DNA of 64,000 nucleotides from Flavobacteriales bacterium (GTDB lineage Bacteria; Bacteroidota; Bacteroidia; Flavobacteriales_D; UBA2798): NCBI GenBank assembly GCA_019694795.1, contig JAIBBF010000002.1, positions 1 to 64,000 of the forward strand, read 5' to 3'. Shown piece by piece: positions 35,676 to 44,942 of this stretch (position 1 is its first letter; each line of letters starts with the position of its first letter). The notes under the pieces were generated by a model. It saw only the letters and a program-made list of their open reading frames with translations, ran no database searches and was not told where the DNA came from. The position numbers and the translations under genes were made by a program.

Positions 35676-38600
35676 TAGTTTTTAATCAGCTTATTGAAAT
35701 ATTGTTTACCGTTACGTGTTGAAATAATCAAAAGGTAGACTCCACTTGGTAATTCATTCATGTTAAGCTTTGCATAATCTGCGTTACTATTGGATGTACT
35801 AAGAATAATTCTACCTGTAGCATCATATACTCTGATATCAAATTGAGCTTCAACAACAGGTAATTGAATATTAAGAATATCATCAGCAGGATTGGGCCAG
35901 ATGGTAAGCGATTTTTCCTGTTCTGTATCGGGAGACAAAAACACCATTGAACGGGCATTAGATGGGTTTACATATTCAAACAATTCTGGTTGACTAAATA
36001 TTTTTAATAATTCAAGAATAGAACCGGCGTTCTTACACTCAACTTTGTTATCATCAGCGGTGGCAATATCAATCATTTGTTGTTTCAAAGTAAGATCCCA
36101 ATTAAGACGAAATGCTTTGTCCTGACATTGATAAATAGTCATAAGAGATTCTAATAACTTCAGGTAATTCTCATAATCAGTAGTGATCGAACGAATGTTC
36201 GTAATAAGTGCAGTTGCACCGGAGAAATCACCCTTCATTATTTTAACACTTACACGTGTCAATTCATGTTCTATTGTAGGATCTGTCAATAGCAAAGTTT
36301 CAAGACTGTCTAGTGGATTTGAATAAATTGTATCGTTTTGATAACGGCGGAACAACTCATCAAAATCCATGTCCTTTTCAAACATACGCGATGAAATATC
36401 TGCAAATAATTCATCTCTTGCAGACGTACCTTTTTGCGCAGCTGTAATTTGACTACGAATACCTTTTGGGAGTGTTAACGTTTGAATCGCATCAAATACT
36501 TCAGGACTAAACGGAGCATTCGCCAATAATATGTCTTTTAAAATACCAGGAGGAAGGGATGGCGTTTTTTGAATTAAAGCCAATAAAACTTCATCGCTCA
36601 GATACGGTGAAGCGCCCATCAACAAATTTTTCAATTGTCCGGGTGCCATATTACTATTAATTGCAGCTAATAATCCCTGTGTATTTCCCGCATCAATAAG
36701 TTGAAGTAAAGCATCTATTTCCCCTTTAAGTGTGGACATACGCGTTATCAAAACTCCATTTGGGGTAGTTGTCGCATACAGGTCCGGACATACCGATTGT
36801 TTATCTGTATAGTTTGCAGTTCCACAAGGCGATTCAAAATATGGAAAGATAGACACATTCGCAGGTTCAATAATGCCAGGCGTACTATTTGTGGCCGGAA
36901 ATACATAGGTTGTTTGGTGAAACACATGTGTTGCATCGAGAGTAAAATGCAACAAAGGTGGAACCACCGGAGAAAAGGTATTGTTGGCGGGAGCCATATT
37001 CCTCAGGTTTTGAGGTGCAGAAGGGGCCAAACAACTTCCTTGCCCTGTGTGAATTCCCCCGCTGGTCACCTGTACATCTACTTGGTGTGAGTTATTAAAA
37101 TCATTACATAGATATTGAACACCAACATAAGTGCCATTGATATTATCTCCCCAATTTATCCTTGAAGCTGATGCAGAGTAATCCAGATTATTAAACGTAT
37201 TATTACGAATTTGATTATTGTTTTGACCTGAATTAACAGTAACTATTCCCAGCTTCCCGTTATTATGCGTTGTGAGATAATTGTCCTCGATAAAATAACC
37301 CGTACAGTTTGTTGTATGAATACCATAGGTCGTAAACATTCCTGAAGGATCGGGCACATCCGTCCCAATTTCAAAATTATTTTTCGCAATTGAGCCTCCT
37401 ACTATACCTACCATACGGATTCCTCTTGCATTATCTATAAAATCATTATACTCTATCACAGGATTCATTAGCGGCATTGCAGAACTTGCATCAATACCAT
37501 AAGCCAGATTTTCGAACAAATTTCCCTGACGATCTGATTCCGGGCAAGGTACGCCAATTGGAGGATTGGAATTACATTTCCAGGTTGCGTAAAATTTACT
37601 ATCAACACTATAAATTCCCGTACCGCGATCGGTTTGGTTAGCTTGTTGATTTACCTGATTGATAAACGTATTCCGATAAAATCTAACACCAGCAACTTGT
37701 ACCATTCCAATATGGTAAAGCGGATATGGTTTTAAATTATCTTTCAATTCGGCAAACGTTGTTTCAAACAAACAGTCAGTAAAAACAGATTTATTACTTT
37801 GAAGGCTAATGGTAAATGGAAATATACCGGAAAATGCAATTAATGGAGCAAAATCGACATCAATATAGTTATTTAAAAAATGTGAATTCGTTGCAACAAC
37901 CATACCCCCACTATGGGGAACAATAAAGTTATTATTTATGTCGCGAAGAGTGGTCGATATTCCATAATGTGCATTACTGATTTCTGAATTATTCAAAACT
38001 ACCACACCGTAATTTGAATTAACAGCAGCTGTGGAGTGAGCAATACCTGGAGTCCCCTGGATTTCTATACCATTCCACATAACTCCATGACAACCCACAC
38101 TTGTTAAGGTGCTATTGTTGATAGTAAGTTTAGCGCCTTTCTCAATGATAATTTTGCCATTTATTCCAAAATGAAAATTCATTCCGGAAATAATTATGCT
38201 TTTTCCTGTGGGAATTCTTAATTCGTCGCGAATAAAAATAATGCCGTTTTTATTTGAAAAAGGGTTGTTTCCATTAGTCCATGTTGCCGAAACAGATGCG
38301 GAATAAGAGAATTTATCATAAGAAATATTTTCACTGCAACATGATGGTGGTGACTCAATATCTGTAAAATAATATCCTCCGTCAACCTGATCATTCATTA
38401 AATAAATCCCATAATTTATGGTCGAATTGAGAGGTGCGCCACCCTGCGCTAAATTTAATGAGTTGATTGGAATGTTTAGATCAGGCTCGATAAATCCACT
38501 ATAGGGGTCGTTAGCATCGCTTAAGTATCCAAAACGGTTATTAGCTGCTAAATACATTTTTTTTCCAGGATAAAATAGTTCTATTTGAGAATGGGAAAAA

Positions 38601-39154
38601 TCCTGAGCTTGAATTGCACCTGGCAGCGCATTAAGTACACCTGTGGTAAGATCAAAATAATTAATTCCACCTGCACCTGTATTTAAATTTTCAAATGTAT
38701 AATAAAGATATTTTCCATTTGGCGACAATTCAATTCCATATGGTATTACCTGTCCTAAACTATAAGTTGCATTTGAGCCAGGAATTAAATCTCCATTGGC
38801 ATCTAAATCAGCAACAATTAGTGAACCAGTGGTTCCAAGGGTATTATCTGGAGATAATTTTGATATGGCTAAACGGTAACCACCCCCTAAAAGTGAAATG
38901 ATTTCCATTTCTGAACGATGATAGTTATTGTCTACACTTAAAGGGATGTTTGGAATTTGAAATGGAACTTCAGTTAAATTAACACCTTGGAGTACTAGTT
39001 TATGAATATCATCGCCTGCCATGATATAGATATATCTATCTAAATTTGGAAGTGGTTTTGAAACCGCTACATGCATCGATTTACATTTATTAGCAATTGG
39101 AATGTTAATAGACCCTAAGGACGTATAAGTCATTGCAGTTGTAGAACCGCCCAA
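35675..39154 (-). CDS. T9SS substrate with beta-helix region (gene A, 3' part after a frameshift)
   Basis: These 1159 codons continue the frame interrupted at 39163. A propeller-like N-terminal portion (NLDRYIYIMAGDDIH, NGKYLYYTFENLN) is followed by a right-handed parallel beta-helix region around residues 290-640 (IRNNTFNN, IAKNNFEIG, IIEKGAKLTINNS). A helical region (about 770-1060) and a type A sorting domain (PNPADDILNIQ...YLLIISTRNGKQYFNKLIKN) complete it. The TTG at 39154 is only the first start-like codon after the break. If the gene is intact in the cell it would start at 39573; as given, the product would lack a signal peptide. The sorting domain is shared with copy B. Confidence 0.75.
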   Translation of the reverse strand: MGGSTTAMTYTSLGSINIPIANKCKSMHVAVSKPLPNLDRYIYIMAGDDIHKLVLQGVNLTEVPFQIPNIPLSVDNNYHRSEMEIISLLGGGYRLAISKLSPDNTLGTTGSLIVADLDANGDLIPGSNATYSLGQVIPYGIELSPNGKYLYYTFENLNTGAGGINYFDLTTGVLNALPGAIQAQDFSHSQIELFYPGKKMYLAANNRFGYLSDANDPYSGFIEPDLNIPINSLNLAQGGAPLNSTINYGIYLMNDQVDGGYYFTDIESPPSCCSENISYDKFSYSASVSATWTNGNNPFSNKNGIIFIRDELRIPTGKSIIISGMNFHFGINGKIIIEKGAKLTINNSTLTSVGCHGVMWNGIEIQGTPGIAHSTAAVNSNYGVVVLNNSEISNAHYGISTTLRDINNNFIVPHSGGMVVATNSHFLNNYIDVDFAPLIAFSGIFPFTISLQSNKSVFTDCLFETTFAELKDNLKPYPLYHIGMVQVAGVRFYRNTFINQVNQQANQTDRGTGIYSVDSKFYATWKCNSNPPIGVPCPESDRQGNLFENLAYGIDASSAMPLMNPVIEYNDFIDNARGIRMVGIVGGSIAKNNFEIGTDVPDPSGMFTTYGIHTTNCTGYFIEDNYLTTHNNGKLGIVTVNSGQNNNQIRNNTFNNLDYSASASRINWGDNINGTYVGVQYLCNDFNNSHQVDVQVTSGGIHTGQGSCLAPSAPQNLRNMAPANNTFSPVVPPLLHFTLDATHVFHQTTYVFPATNSTPGIIEPANVSIFPYFESPCGTANYTDKQSVCPDLYATTTPNGVLITRMSTLKGEIDALLQLIDAGNTQGLLAAINSNMAPGQLKNLLMGASPYLSDEVLLALIQKTPSLPPGILKDILLANAPFSPEVFDAIQTLTLPKGIRSQITAAQKGTSARDELFADISSRMFEKDMDFDELFRRYQNDTIYSNPLDSLETLLLTDPTIEHELTRVSVKIMKGDFSGATALITNIRSITTDYENYLKLLESLMTIYQCQDKAFRLNWDLTLKQQMIDIATADDNKVECKNAGSILELLKIFSQPELFEYVNPSNARSMVFLSPDTEQEKSLTIWPNPADDILNIQLPVVEAQFDIRVYDATGRIILSTSNSNADYAKLNMNELPSGVYLLIISTRNGKQYFNKLIKN
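35676..35902. repeat. Sorting-domain repeat, gene A (partner 33955-34181)
   Basis: This is the partner of the copy B sorting-domain segment. Beyond its edge the two genes are unrelated. Confidence 0.88.
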
Positions 39155-39162
39155 TGGTTCAA

Positions 39163-39573
39163 TTAAGCTAAATCAGTTCTCAAGGTTATACCATTATCAG
39201 GTACCTCACTGGAAATAACATAATAACTATTACAATCAAATGATTCTGATCTTGGAATAATCACGGTTTCAGAGTGACCTCTTAAGCACGAGCCTATTGA
39301 GTTCCCCTCACGATCGAAAATTTCACCATCAACAATAAAGAATTTTATGTTCCCCTCGTAATCCAGCACCATATTGCTTGAATAGTTAGCCTGCGCTCCC
39401 TGATAGCAACTAATACAGTTATTTTGCGGGAGAGTCCTTAAGTTACCTGTTTGTCCTAGCGGGCTTATTAAATCCACATAGTAGGGCGGAATACAAATTG
39501 CAGGGGACTGTTGTTGAGCACCAACTAAAATTGTGCTAAAACAAAGAAAAATCGTAAAGGAAAGTCTTTTCAT
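39163..39573 (-). CDS. 5' part of T9SS gene A, truncated by a frameshift
   Basis: The 136-aa product has a signal peptide (to VGAQ) and the start of an extracellular domain (MVLDYEGNIKFFIVDGEIFDREGN, YYVISSEVPDNG). It stops at TAA 39163. Adding one base near 39168-39170, where minus-strand GATTTAGC could have been GATTTTAGC, would fuse it to the following 1159-codon frame as DFSLIEPLGG. It is therefore best read as the broken beginning of one gene spanning 35675-39573. Confidence 0.75.
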   Translation of the reverse strand: MKRLSFTIFLCFSTILVGAQQQSPAICIPPYYVDLISPLGQTGNLRTLPQNNCISCYQGAQANYSSNMVLDYEGNIKFFIVDGEIFDREGNSIGSCLRGHSETVIIPRSESFDCNSYYVISSEVPDNGITLRTDLA

Positions 39574-39819
39574 AATTTTCTGATTTTTTTCAAATTACTA
39601 AAATGATGGTTTCGAGACAAGAATTTTAATGTAAAATTTAGCAATTCGATACATGTCTATTTTCTATAGTTAAATAGCACGAACTTTTAAATTCTGAAGC
39701 ATTTGATAATAAAAACAGATTATAATTAATAAGAGTTATTAAAGCTCATCGGTTTTAATCCCGGACTTCCCGAAATCCGCTTTGCTCCTTCGGGATAAAC
39801 TTCTCGCCCGGTCTTGGAC
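39574..39819. other. AT-rich intergenic region before the tRNA-Leu terminator
   Basis: No gene is supported in these 246 bases. The last 60 bases contain CCCGGACTTCCCGAAATCC and nearby CCTTCGGGATAAAC, loosely self-complementary, but they form no clear RNA fold. Confidence 0.4.
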
Positions 39820-39849
39820 AAAAAAAAAGTGGCAAAAAGCCACTTTTTT
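39820..39849 (-). terminator. tRNA-Leu terminator
   Basis: GTGGC/GCCAC (39829-39833 and 39839-39843) has a five-base loop and is followed on the minus strand by nine T. It begins directly after the tRNA 3' end. Confidence 0.9.
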
Positions 39850-39850
39850 G

Positions 39851-39933
39851 TGCCCAAGACTGGACTCGAACCAGCATGCACGTAGTGCACCACCCCCTCA
39901 AGATGGCGTGTCTACCAATTTCACCACTTGGGC
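39851..39933 (-). tRNA. tRNA-Leu (anticodon GAG)
   Basis: This is an 83-nt class II tRNA on the minus strand. The acceptor GCCCAAG pairs with CTTGGGC, the D-arm contains AAATTGGTAGAC, and the anticodon stem CCATC/GGTGG encloses TTGAGGG with anticodon GAG. A long variable arm and the T-arm GGTTCGAGTCC follow. CCA is not encoded. It reads CUU/CUC codons. A -7 element TATTTTTG lies at 39974-39981 (minus). Confidence 0.95.
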
Positions 39934-39973
39934 ATCAGGGACTTATTCGAAAGATGTGCCGAATAAGAGGCTG

Positions 39974-39981
39974 CAAAAATA
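39974..39981 (-). promoter_or_regulatory. tRNA-Leu -7 element
   Basis: TATTTTTG on the minus strand lies 40 bp upstream of the tRNA 5' end and is the best promoter candidate for this isolated tRNA gene. Confidence 0.45.
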
Positions 39982-40087
39982 CATAAAATCCCGAAATCCG
40001 TTAAAAAACAAGAGGAAAATATTAGAGTGGAGATAAAAATGAAAAATGAAGCCATTTTTCGTTAATTTAAGCCATTAACTTATTGCT

Positions 40088-42058
40088 ATGATGAAAAGAC
40101 TACTCTTGCCACTTTTGATGCTTCTTTTCGGCTCAAAAGGATTTTCTCAGGTGTTTTATCAGGAAGAATTTGACGGGACTGTTTGTGCTGCGGGTTCGGG
40201 ATGTGATCCTTCGCTGGTGGGATGGACGGTGACGAATGTGGGCGCGAATGGAACGGATGCCAACAAATTTTTTATCAGCTGCCAGGAAAACGGAAATGCG
40301 GCCGGTCAATGCGGATCGGGTTGCGGGAACGATCAATCATTGCATGTGGGGAATGTTTCAACTTCTACTGCAGCATTTATTTTTTGTCCAACCGGCGATT
40401 GCGGAGCGGCTTATGATGATTCGAGTCCGAATGAAATTACCAATATACGCGCGGAGTCGCCCACCATTTCCTGTGTGGGTCAAACCAACATCGTTTGCAC
40501 GTTTGTGTATATGGAAACCGGAGAAAATCTGGATGACGATGGATCGTTCTGGTATTTCGATGGTGTCACCTGGGTGATGGCAGATCAAATAGCTAAATCA
40601 AACAACGCCGGATGTTCGGGTCAGGGTAAATGGACCGCCTATTCGGTTAGTCTTCCTGCGTCGGCCAATAATAATCCGAATGTAAAAATTGGTTTCGTTT
40701 GGAAAAATGACGGAGACGGAGTGGCAACGGATCCAAGTTTTGCTGTAGATGATATTAAATTAACTTCCAATCCAACATCACCACCGGTGGCATCTTTTAC
40801 AGCCAGCTCGGTGAGTATATGCGAAGGCGATTGCATTAATTTTACGAATACCAGTACCGGAGCACCCTTTACGGCAACCAGCTGGACATTCAGCGGCGCT
40901 TCTACTGCAAGTTCTACATTGGATTCGCCAAGTAATATTTGTTATCCCACTGCAGGAACCTATGATGTTTCTTTAACCGTTACCAATGCCAACGGAAGTG
41001 ATACGGATACACAAGTTTCATTCATCACCGTTAACACCTGCACCACTCCTCCGGTAGCAGCATTCAGCGCGAACAGCACCACCATTTGTGCAGGCGATGC
41101 GGTGAACTTTACGGATTTATCTACAGGAGCACCTACTACATGGAACTGGACCTTTACAGGAGGAACGCCGGGTACATCCACTTCTCAAAATCCCACTGTT
41201 ACTTATGCCACTGCAGGCACCTATACGGTGACATTAACCGTAGGAAATGCCAATGGAACCAACTCCATTACGCAAACGAATTACATCACAGTTACTACGT
41301 GTAGTAATCCCGTTGCATCATTTACTCCTTCGGCCACATCACTCTGTGAAGGCGATTGTATTACCATTAACAACACGAGTACAAGCGCCAGTACGTATGG
41401 ATGGATTTTTAACGGAGGAACACCTTCCACTTCCACCTCACAAAATCCGGGTGTAATTTGCTATTCTACTCCCGGAACTTACACGATACAATTAATTGCC
41501 GCCAATGGATTTGGAGCAGATACCATTTCCACTACCATTACCGTAGGTACGGCTCCAACTGTAACAGCAAGTGCAGATACAACTATTGATTTAGGATCAA
41601 CCGTTACGCTAACTGCAGTAGGATCCGGAAGTGGAAATTATGCATGGAGTCCCACAAGCGGATTAACATCTCCCGGTACAGCAACTACAGATGCAACGCC
41701 ATTGGGAACTACGGCTTATATTGTGACCTATTCGGAAAATGGATGTTCGGCTACGGATACCGTGGTGGTTACGGTGAACATCATTGAAGGAATCGGCGTA
41801 CCGAATGCCTTTTCACCGAATGGTGATCAGATCAATGATGAACTTTTTGTAATGGGACAAGGCATCGTAAAAATGAATTTCATTGTTTACAATCGATACG
41901 GACAAAAAGTGTTTGAAACAACGGATCAGTCGAGAGGCTGGGATGGAACACTCGATGGTAAAAAACTAAACGGAGGTGTGTTTGCTTATTATTTAGAATA
42001 CACATTGATATCCGGTGCCAGCGGAACCATTAAAGGAAATGTAACGGTTGTACGTTAA
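40088..42058 (+). CDS. T9SS type B substrate with three PKD domains
   Basis: The 656-aa protein has a signal peptide (to GFSQ). A cysteine-rich N-terminal domain (about 21-230) has spaced Cys pairs. Three PKD repeats follow (about 235-480), each with the phrase TSTSQNP or similar, then an Ig-like segment and a gliding-motility-associated C-terminal domain (type B: GIGVPNAFSPNGDQINDELFV...YNRYGQKVFET, with GWDGTLDGK). It is secreted by type IX and held at the surface. It precedes a PorP/SprF gene by 11 bp, the standard pairing for type B substrates. Confidence 0.92.
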   Translation: MMKRLLLPLLMLLFGSKGFSQVFYQEEFDGTVCAAGSGCDPSLVGWTVTNVGANGTDANKFFISCQENGNAAGQCGSGCGNDQSLHVGNVSTSTAAFIFCPTGDCGAAYDDSSPNEITNIRAESPTISCVGQTNIVCTFVYMETGENLDDDGSFWYFDGVTWVMADQIAKSNNAGCSGQGKWTAYSVSLPASANNNPNVKIGFVWKNDGDGVATDPSFAVDDIKLTSNPTSPPVASFTASSVSICEGDCINFTNTSTGAPFTATSWTFSGASTASSTLDSPSNICYPTAGTYDVSLTVTNANGSDTDTQVSFITVNTCTTPPVAAFSANSTTICAGDAVNFTDLSTGAPTTWNWTFTGGTPGTSTSQNPTVTYATAGTYTVTLTVGNANGTNSITQTNYITVTTCSNPVASFTPSATSLCEGDCITINNTSTSASTYGWIFNGGTPSTSTSQNPGVICYSTPGTYTIQLIAANGFGADTISTTITVGTAPTVTASADTTIDLGSTVTLTAVGSGSGNYAWSPTSGLTSPGTATTDATPLGTTAYIVTYSENGCSATDTVVVTVNIIEGIGVPNAFSPNGDQINDELFVMGQGIVKMNFIVYNRYGQKVFETTDQSRGWDGTLDGKKLNGGVFAYYLEYTLISGASGTIKGNVTVVR

Positions 42059-42069
42059 AAACAGAAATC

Positions 42070-43080
42070 ATGCGAAAATTATATATCACTTTAGGAGCTG
42101 TTTTGGGCATGTCGACATTACATGCGCAACAGGATATTCATTTCAGTCAGTTTTATTCCGCATCCGGATTAATTAATCCCGGAACAACCGGCGTGTTTAA
42201 CGGCGATATACGTGCGATGGTCAATTACCGCAATCAATGGAAATCGATTTCGGAACCATTTACCACCATCAGCAGTTCGGTAGATGCAAAAGTGTACGAC
42301 GGATCTTCCGGATTTTTGGGAGCAGGGTTAACGTTTTACAATGATAAAGCAGGAGCAAGTAAACTCACCACACAATCCTACGGTTTAAATCTGGCCTATG
42401 CCATTGAATTATCGAAGGACATGTATTTATCGCTCGGTGTACAACCCGGTTTGTTTCAGAAAAGCATTAATACTTCCGATTTGTATTATGGAACGCAGTT
42501 TACGGGCAATGGATTTAATACTGCATTAAATAGTGGGGAAGCAAGCACTTCTTCCAAATTTTTATCGTTCGATATGGGTGCCGGTCTGTATTGGATTTAC
42601 AGAAAAGATGATCACAATGCCTATTATTTAGGCGCATCTGGATCGCATTTAACGCAGCCGAATATTAGTTTTTTGGGATCAACCGATAAATTACTTCGTA
42701 AATATATTTTTCACGGAGGAATGGAAATCGGATTGAAGAATACCAATATGATTATTCTACCGAATTTCCTTGTTAAAATGCAAGGCGGAAACCGCATTAT
42801 TAATGTGGGCACCGATGTGAAATACATTATTCAGGAGCAATCGCATTTTACGGGATTTGTAAATGAAATGTCGGTAGGCATGGGTGCCTATTACCGCGTG
42901 GGCGATGCACTGTGGGGGACATTGCAGTTTAACTGGACCGGATTTACGCTGGCAATGAGCTACGATTTAAATCTTTCTGATTTATCGGTGGCCACCAATG
43001 GAAATGGCGGAATGGAATTAATGCTGATGTACCGCGCAGGAATTGGAACCGGCAAAGGAAGAAGCACACGTTTTTTGTAA
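42070..43080 (+). CDS. PorP/SprF-family T9SS membrane protein
   Basis: The 336-aa protein has a signal peptide (to LHAQ) and the family opening QQDIHFSQFYSASGLINPG, then alternating amphipathic strands of an outer-membrane beta-barrel. Proteins of this family work with type IX secretion and anchor the type B substrate encoded just upstream. The gene follows the substrate gene by 11 bp and precedes the cyclophilin gene by 6 bp. Confidence 0.93.
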   Translation: MRKLYITLGAVLGMSTLHAQQDIHFSQFYSASGLINPGTTGVFNGDIRAMVNYRNQWKSISEPFTTISSSVDAKVYDGSSGFLGAGLTFYNDKAGASKLTTQSYGLNLAYAIELSKDMYLSLGVQPGLFQKSINTSDLYYGTQFTGNGFNTALNSGEASTSSKFLSFDMGAGLYWIYRKDDHNAYYLGASGSHLTQPNISFLGSTDKLLRKYIFHGGMEIGLKNTNMIILPNFLVKMQGGNRIINVGTDVKYIIQEQSHFTGFVNEMSVGMGAYYRVGDALWGTLQFNWTGFTLAMSYDLNLSDLSVATNGNGGMELMLMYRAGIGTGKGRSTRFL

Positions 43081-43086
43081 ACTAAG

Positions 43087-43842
43087 ATGAAGTTGTTTCG
43101 TTGGTATTTTTTGGTGTTGCTATGTGCAGGCTTGTTATATTCCTTTGTAACTACCACACCGAAAGAAAAAGCAGAAGAGATCGTTAAGATTGAAACCTCG
43201 CATGGTGATATTTATATCTGGCTCTATAAAGAAACGCCCTTGCACCGGTCTAATTTTTTAAAGCTGGCCAAAAAGAAATTTTTCGACGGAACACTTTTTC
43301 ATCGTGTCATCGAGAATTTTATGATTCAGGGTGGTGATCCCTATTCGAAAATGCCGGAGAAAAAAGATTCGGTAGGCGAGGGTGGTCCCGGTTATGAACT
43401 GGACGCGGAAATATTAATGAACAACGCTAAAATTTTCCATCGTCGGGGTGTAATTGCGGCAGCGCGAAATGGCGATGATGTTAATCCGCTTCGCAAATCG
43501 GCGGGATCGCAATTTTATATAGTGCAGGGAAGAAAATTCAATGATTCCACTTTACGCATTCAGGAAAAACGCGTGCAAAAAGGATTAAAGGATAGCAGTT
43601 TTCATTTTACTCCGGAACAAGTGAAAGTTTACAAGGAAATAGGAGGAACACCCTGGCTCGATAAGCAATACACCATTTTTGGTGAAGTTATTTCAGGAAT
43701 GGAAGTGGTAGATAAAATCGCTGCCGTAAAAAAAGTTCCTCAGGATAAACCCGAAATTCCCATTGCCATGAACGTACGTGTGCTTAAAATGACGCCTACT
43801 CAGCTGAAGGAAAAATTTAATTATACGATTCCGTTTAATTAA
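43087..43842 (+). CDS. Cyclophilin-type peptidyl-prolyl isomerase
   Basis: The 251-aa protein has an N-terminal signal or membrane segment. The cyclophilin core is FFDGTLFHRVIENFMIQGGDP, with FHRRGVIAAARNGDD and GSQFYIVQGRKF; the family catalytic Arg is present in FHRVI. About 40 residues (VQKGLKDSSFHFTPEQVKVY) are inserted before the last strands, as in several Bacteroidota periplasmic isomerases. It probably folds exported proteins, which fits its place after the PorP/SprF gene. It overlaps the MscS gene by 8 bp. Confidence 0.92.
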   Translation: MKLFRWYFLVLLCAGLLYSFVTTTPKEKAEEIVKIETSHGDIYIWLYKETPLHRSNFLKLAKKKFFDGTLFHRVIENFMIQGGDPYSKMPEKKDSVGEGGPGYELDAEILMNNAKIFHRRGVIAAARNGDDVNPLRKSAGSQFYIVQGRKFNDSTLRIQEKRVQKGLKDSSFHFTPEQVKVYKEIGGTPWLDKQYTIFGEVISGMEVVDKIAAVKKVPQDKPEIPIAMNVRVLKMTPTQLKEKFNYTIPFN

Positions 43843-44896
43843 TTTCTTTCTTAAACACCACTTGCGTTGGATACGCAAATTCAATTCCTTCCTTACGAAA
43901 TGCAGTTAAAATGGATTGATTGATCTCGCCCTGAATTTTCATATTGTCCTGTTCCGGTTCAATAAAATAAAACAAAGAAAGATTCAAACTGAATTCGCCA
44001 AAGGATTCGAAAAAGGCGACTGTTTTGCTATCGTCGATAAGCGGATGATCTTTGGTTATTCCTCTCAAAATCTCCAATGCTTTTTCCAATTTTTCGTCGC
44101 TGGTATTGTAAACCAAACCGAGTTTAATATTGACTCTCCGTTGCGGTTCTTTGGTGACGTTTAATACGGGACTCTCCGAAAAATGTCCGTTCGGCATTGT
44201 AATCAATCGGCCATCTAACTGTCGAATGCGTGTACTTCGTAATCCGATGTCTTCAACCACTCCATCCATTCCATCAATCACCACACGATCGCCAATGCGG
44301 AAAGGTTTGTCCATAAAAATCATCATTCCTCCGAAGATGTTTTTTACGGTGTCCTGCGCGGCAAGAGCTACAGCCAAACCTCCAATTCCTAGTCCGGCGA
44401 TTAAAGCGGCAACGTCGAATCCTGCATTGTTGAGACCTACAATTATTCCGAGAATCCAAAGTGAAACCCGTATTCCGCGTCGTAAAATGGGAATGAGTTG
44501 ATCGTCGAGTTTATTATCGCTTCGTTGCGCATAGGGGGTTAAATATTCCTCCATTAATGCATCGATAATGCGCACGAACATCCAGGTGATGTTTATAGCA
44601 CCAGCCAGATAGGTAGAGTTATGAATAAAATTGGTTGTGTTTTCCGGGAAAACAAGTCGGTTGAAAGCAATTAAAAATCCGGATAGAATAATGGCCATGA
44701 TGGCCGGTTGCTCAACTTTATCAATGATTAAATCATCCAGTTTTGTTTTTGTTCTGGACGTTAAACCACGCAATGCTTTTCCGATAATCCAATACGCAAT
44801 TTTAGCCAGTAAAATAAAGGCTAATAATATTCCCACCGAAATGCCCCAATGGTAAATGGTGTTGCCGTAATAGACTTTGTCGAGAAATTCGTTCAT
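43835..44896 (-). CDS. MscS-family mechanosensitive channel
   Basis: The protein is 353 aa from ATG 44896. It has N-terminal membrane segments, then the pore-lining helix with the glycine-alanine pattern GLGIGGLAVALAAQDTVKNIFGG. The beta domain follows with IDGMDGVVEDIGLRSTRIRQLDGRLITMPN. It releases osmolytes under hypo-osmotic stress. TATTTTTG occurs upstream (minus strand) with a longer leader. It is convergent with the cyclophilin gene. Confidence 0.93.
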   Translation of the reverse strand: MNEFLDKVYYGNTIYHWGISVGILLAFILLAKIAYWIIGKALRGLTSRTKTKLDDLIIDKVEQPAIMAIILSGFLIAFNRLVFPENTTNFIHNSTYLAGAINITWMFVRIIDALMEEYLTPYAQRSDNKLDDQLIPILRRGIRVSLWILGIIVGLNNAGFDVAALIAGLGIGGLAVALAAQDTVKNIFGGMMIFMDKPFRIGDRVVIDGMDGVVEDIGLRSTRIRQLDGRLITMPNGHFSESPVLNVTKEPQRRVNIKLGLVYNTSDEKLEKALEILRGITKDHPLIDDSKTVAFFESFGEFSLNLSLFYFIEPEQDNMKIQGEINQSILTAFRKEGIEFAYPTQVVFKKEIN

Positions 44897-44942
44897 GAGC
44901 AATTATATTTTTTGCAAAAATAGAAGTTTTAAACTACTGGCA

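Noticed and set aside
39782-40036. 84-aa plus-strand open frame
   Set aside because: It runs antisense through the tRNA-Leu and its terminator and has no coding features.
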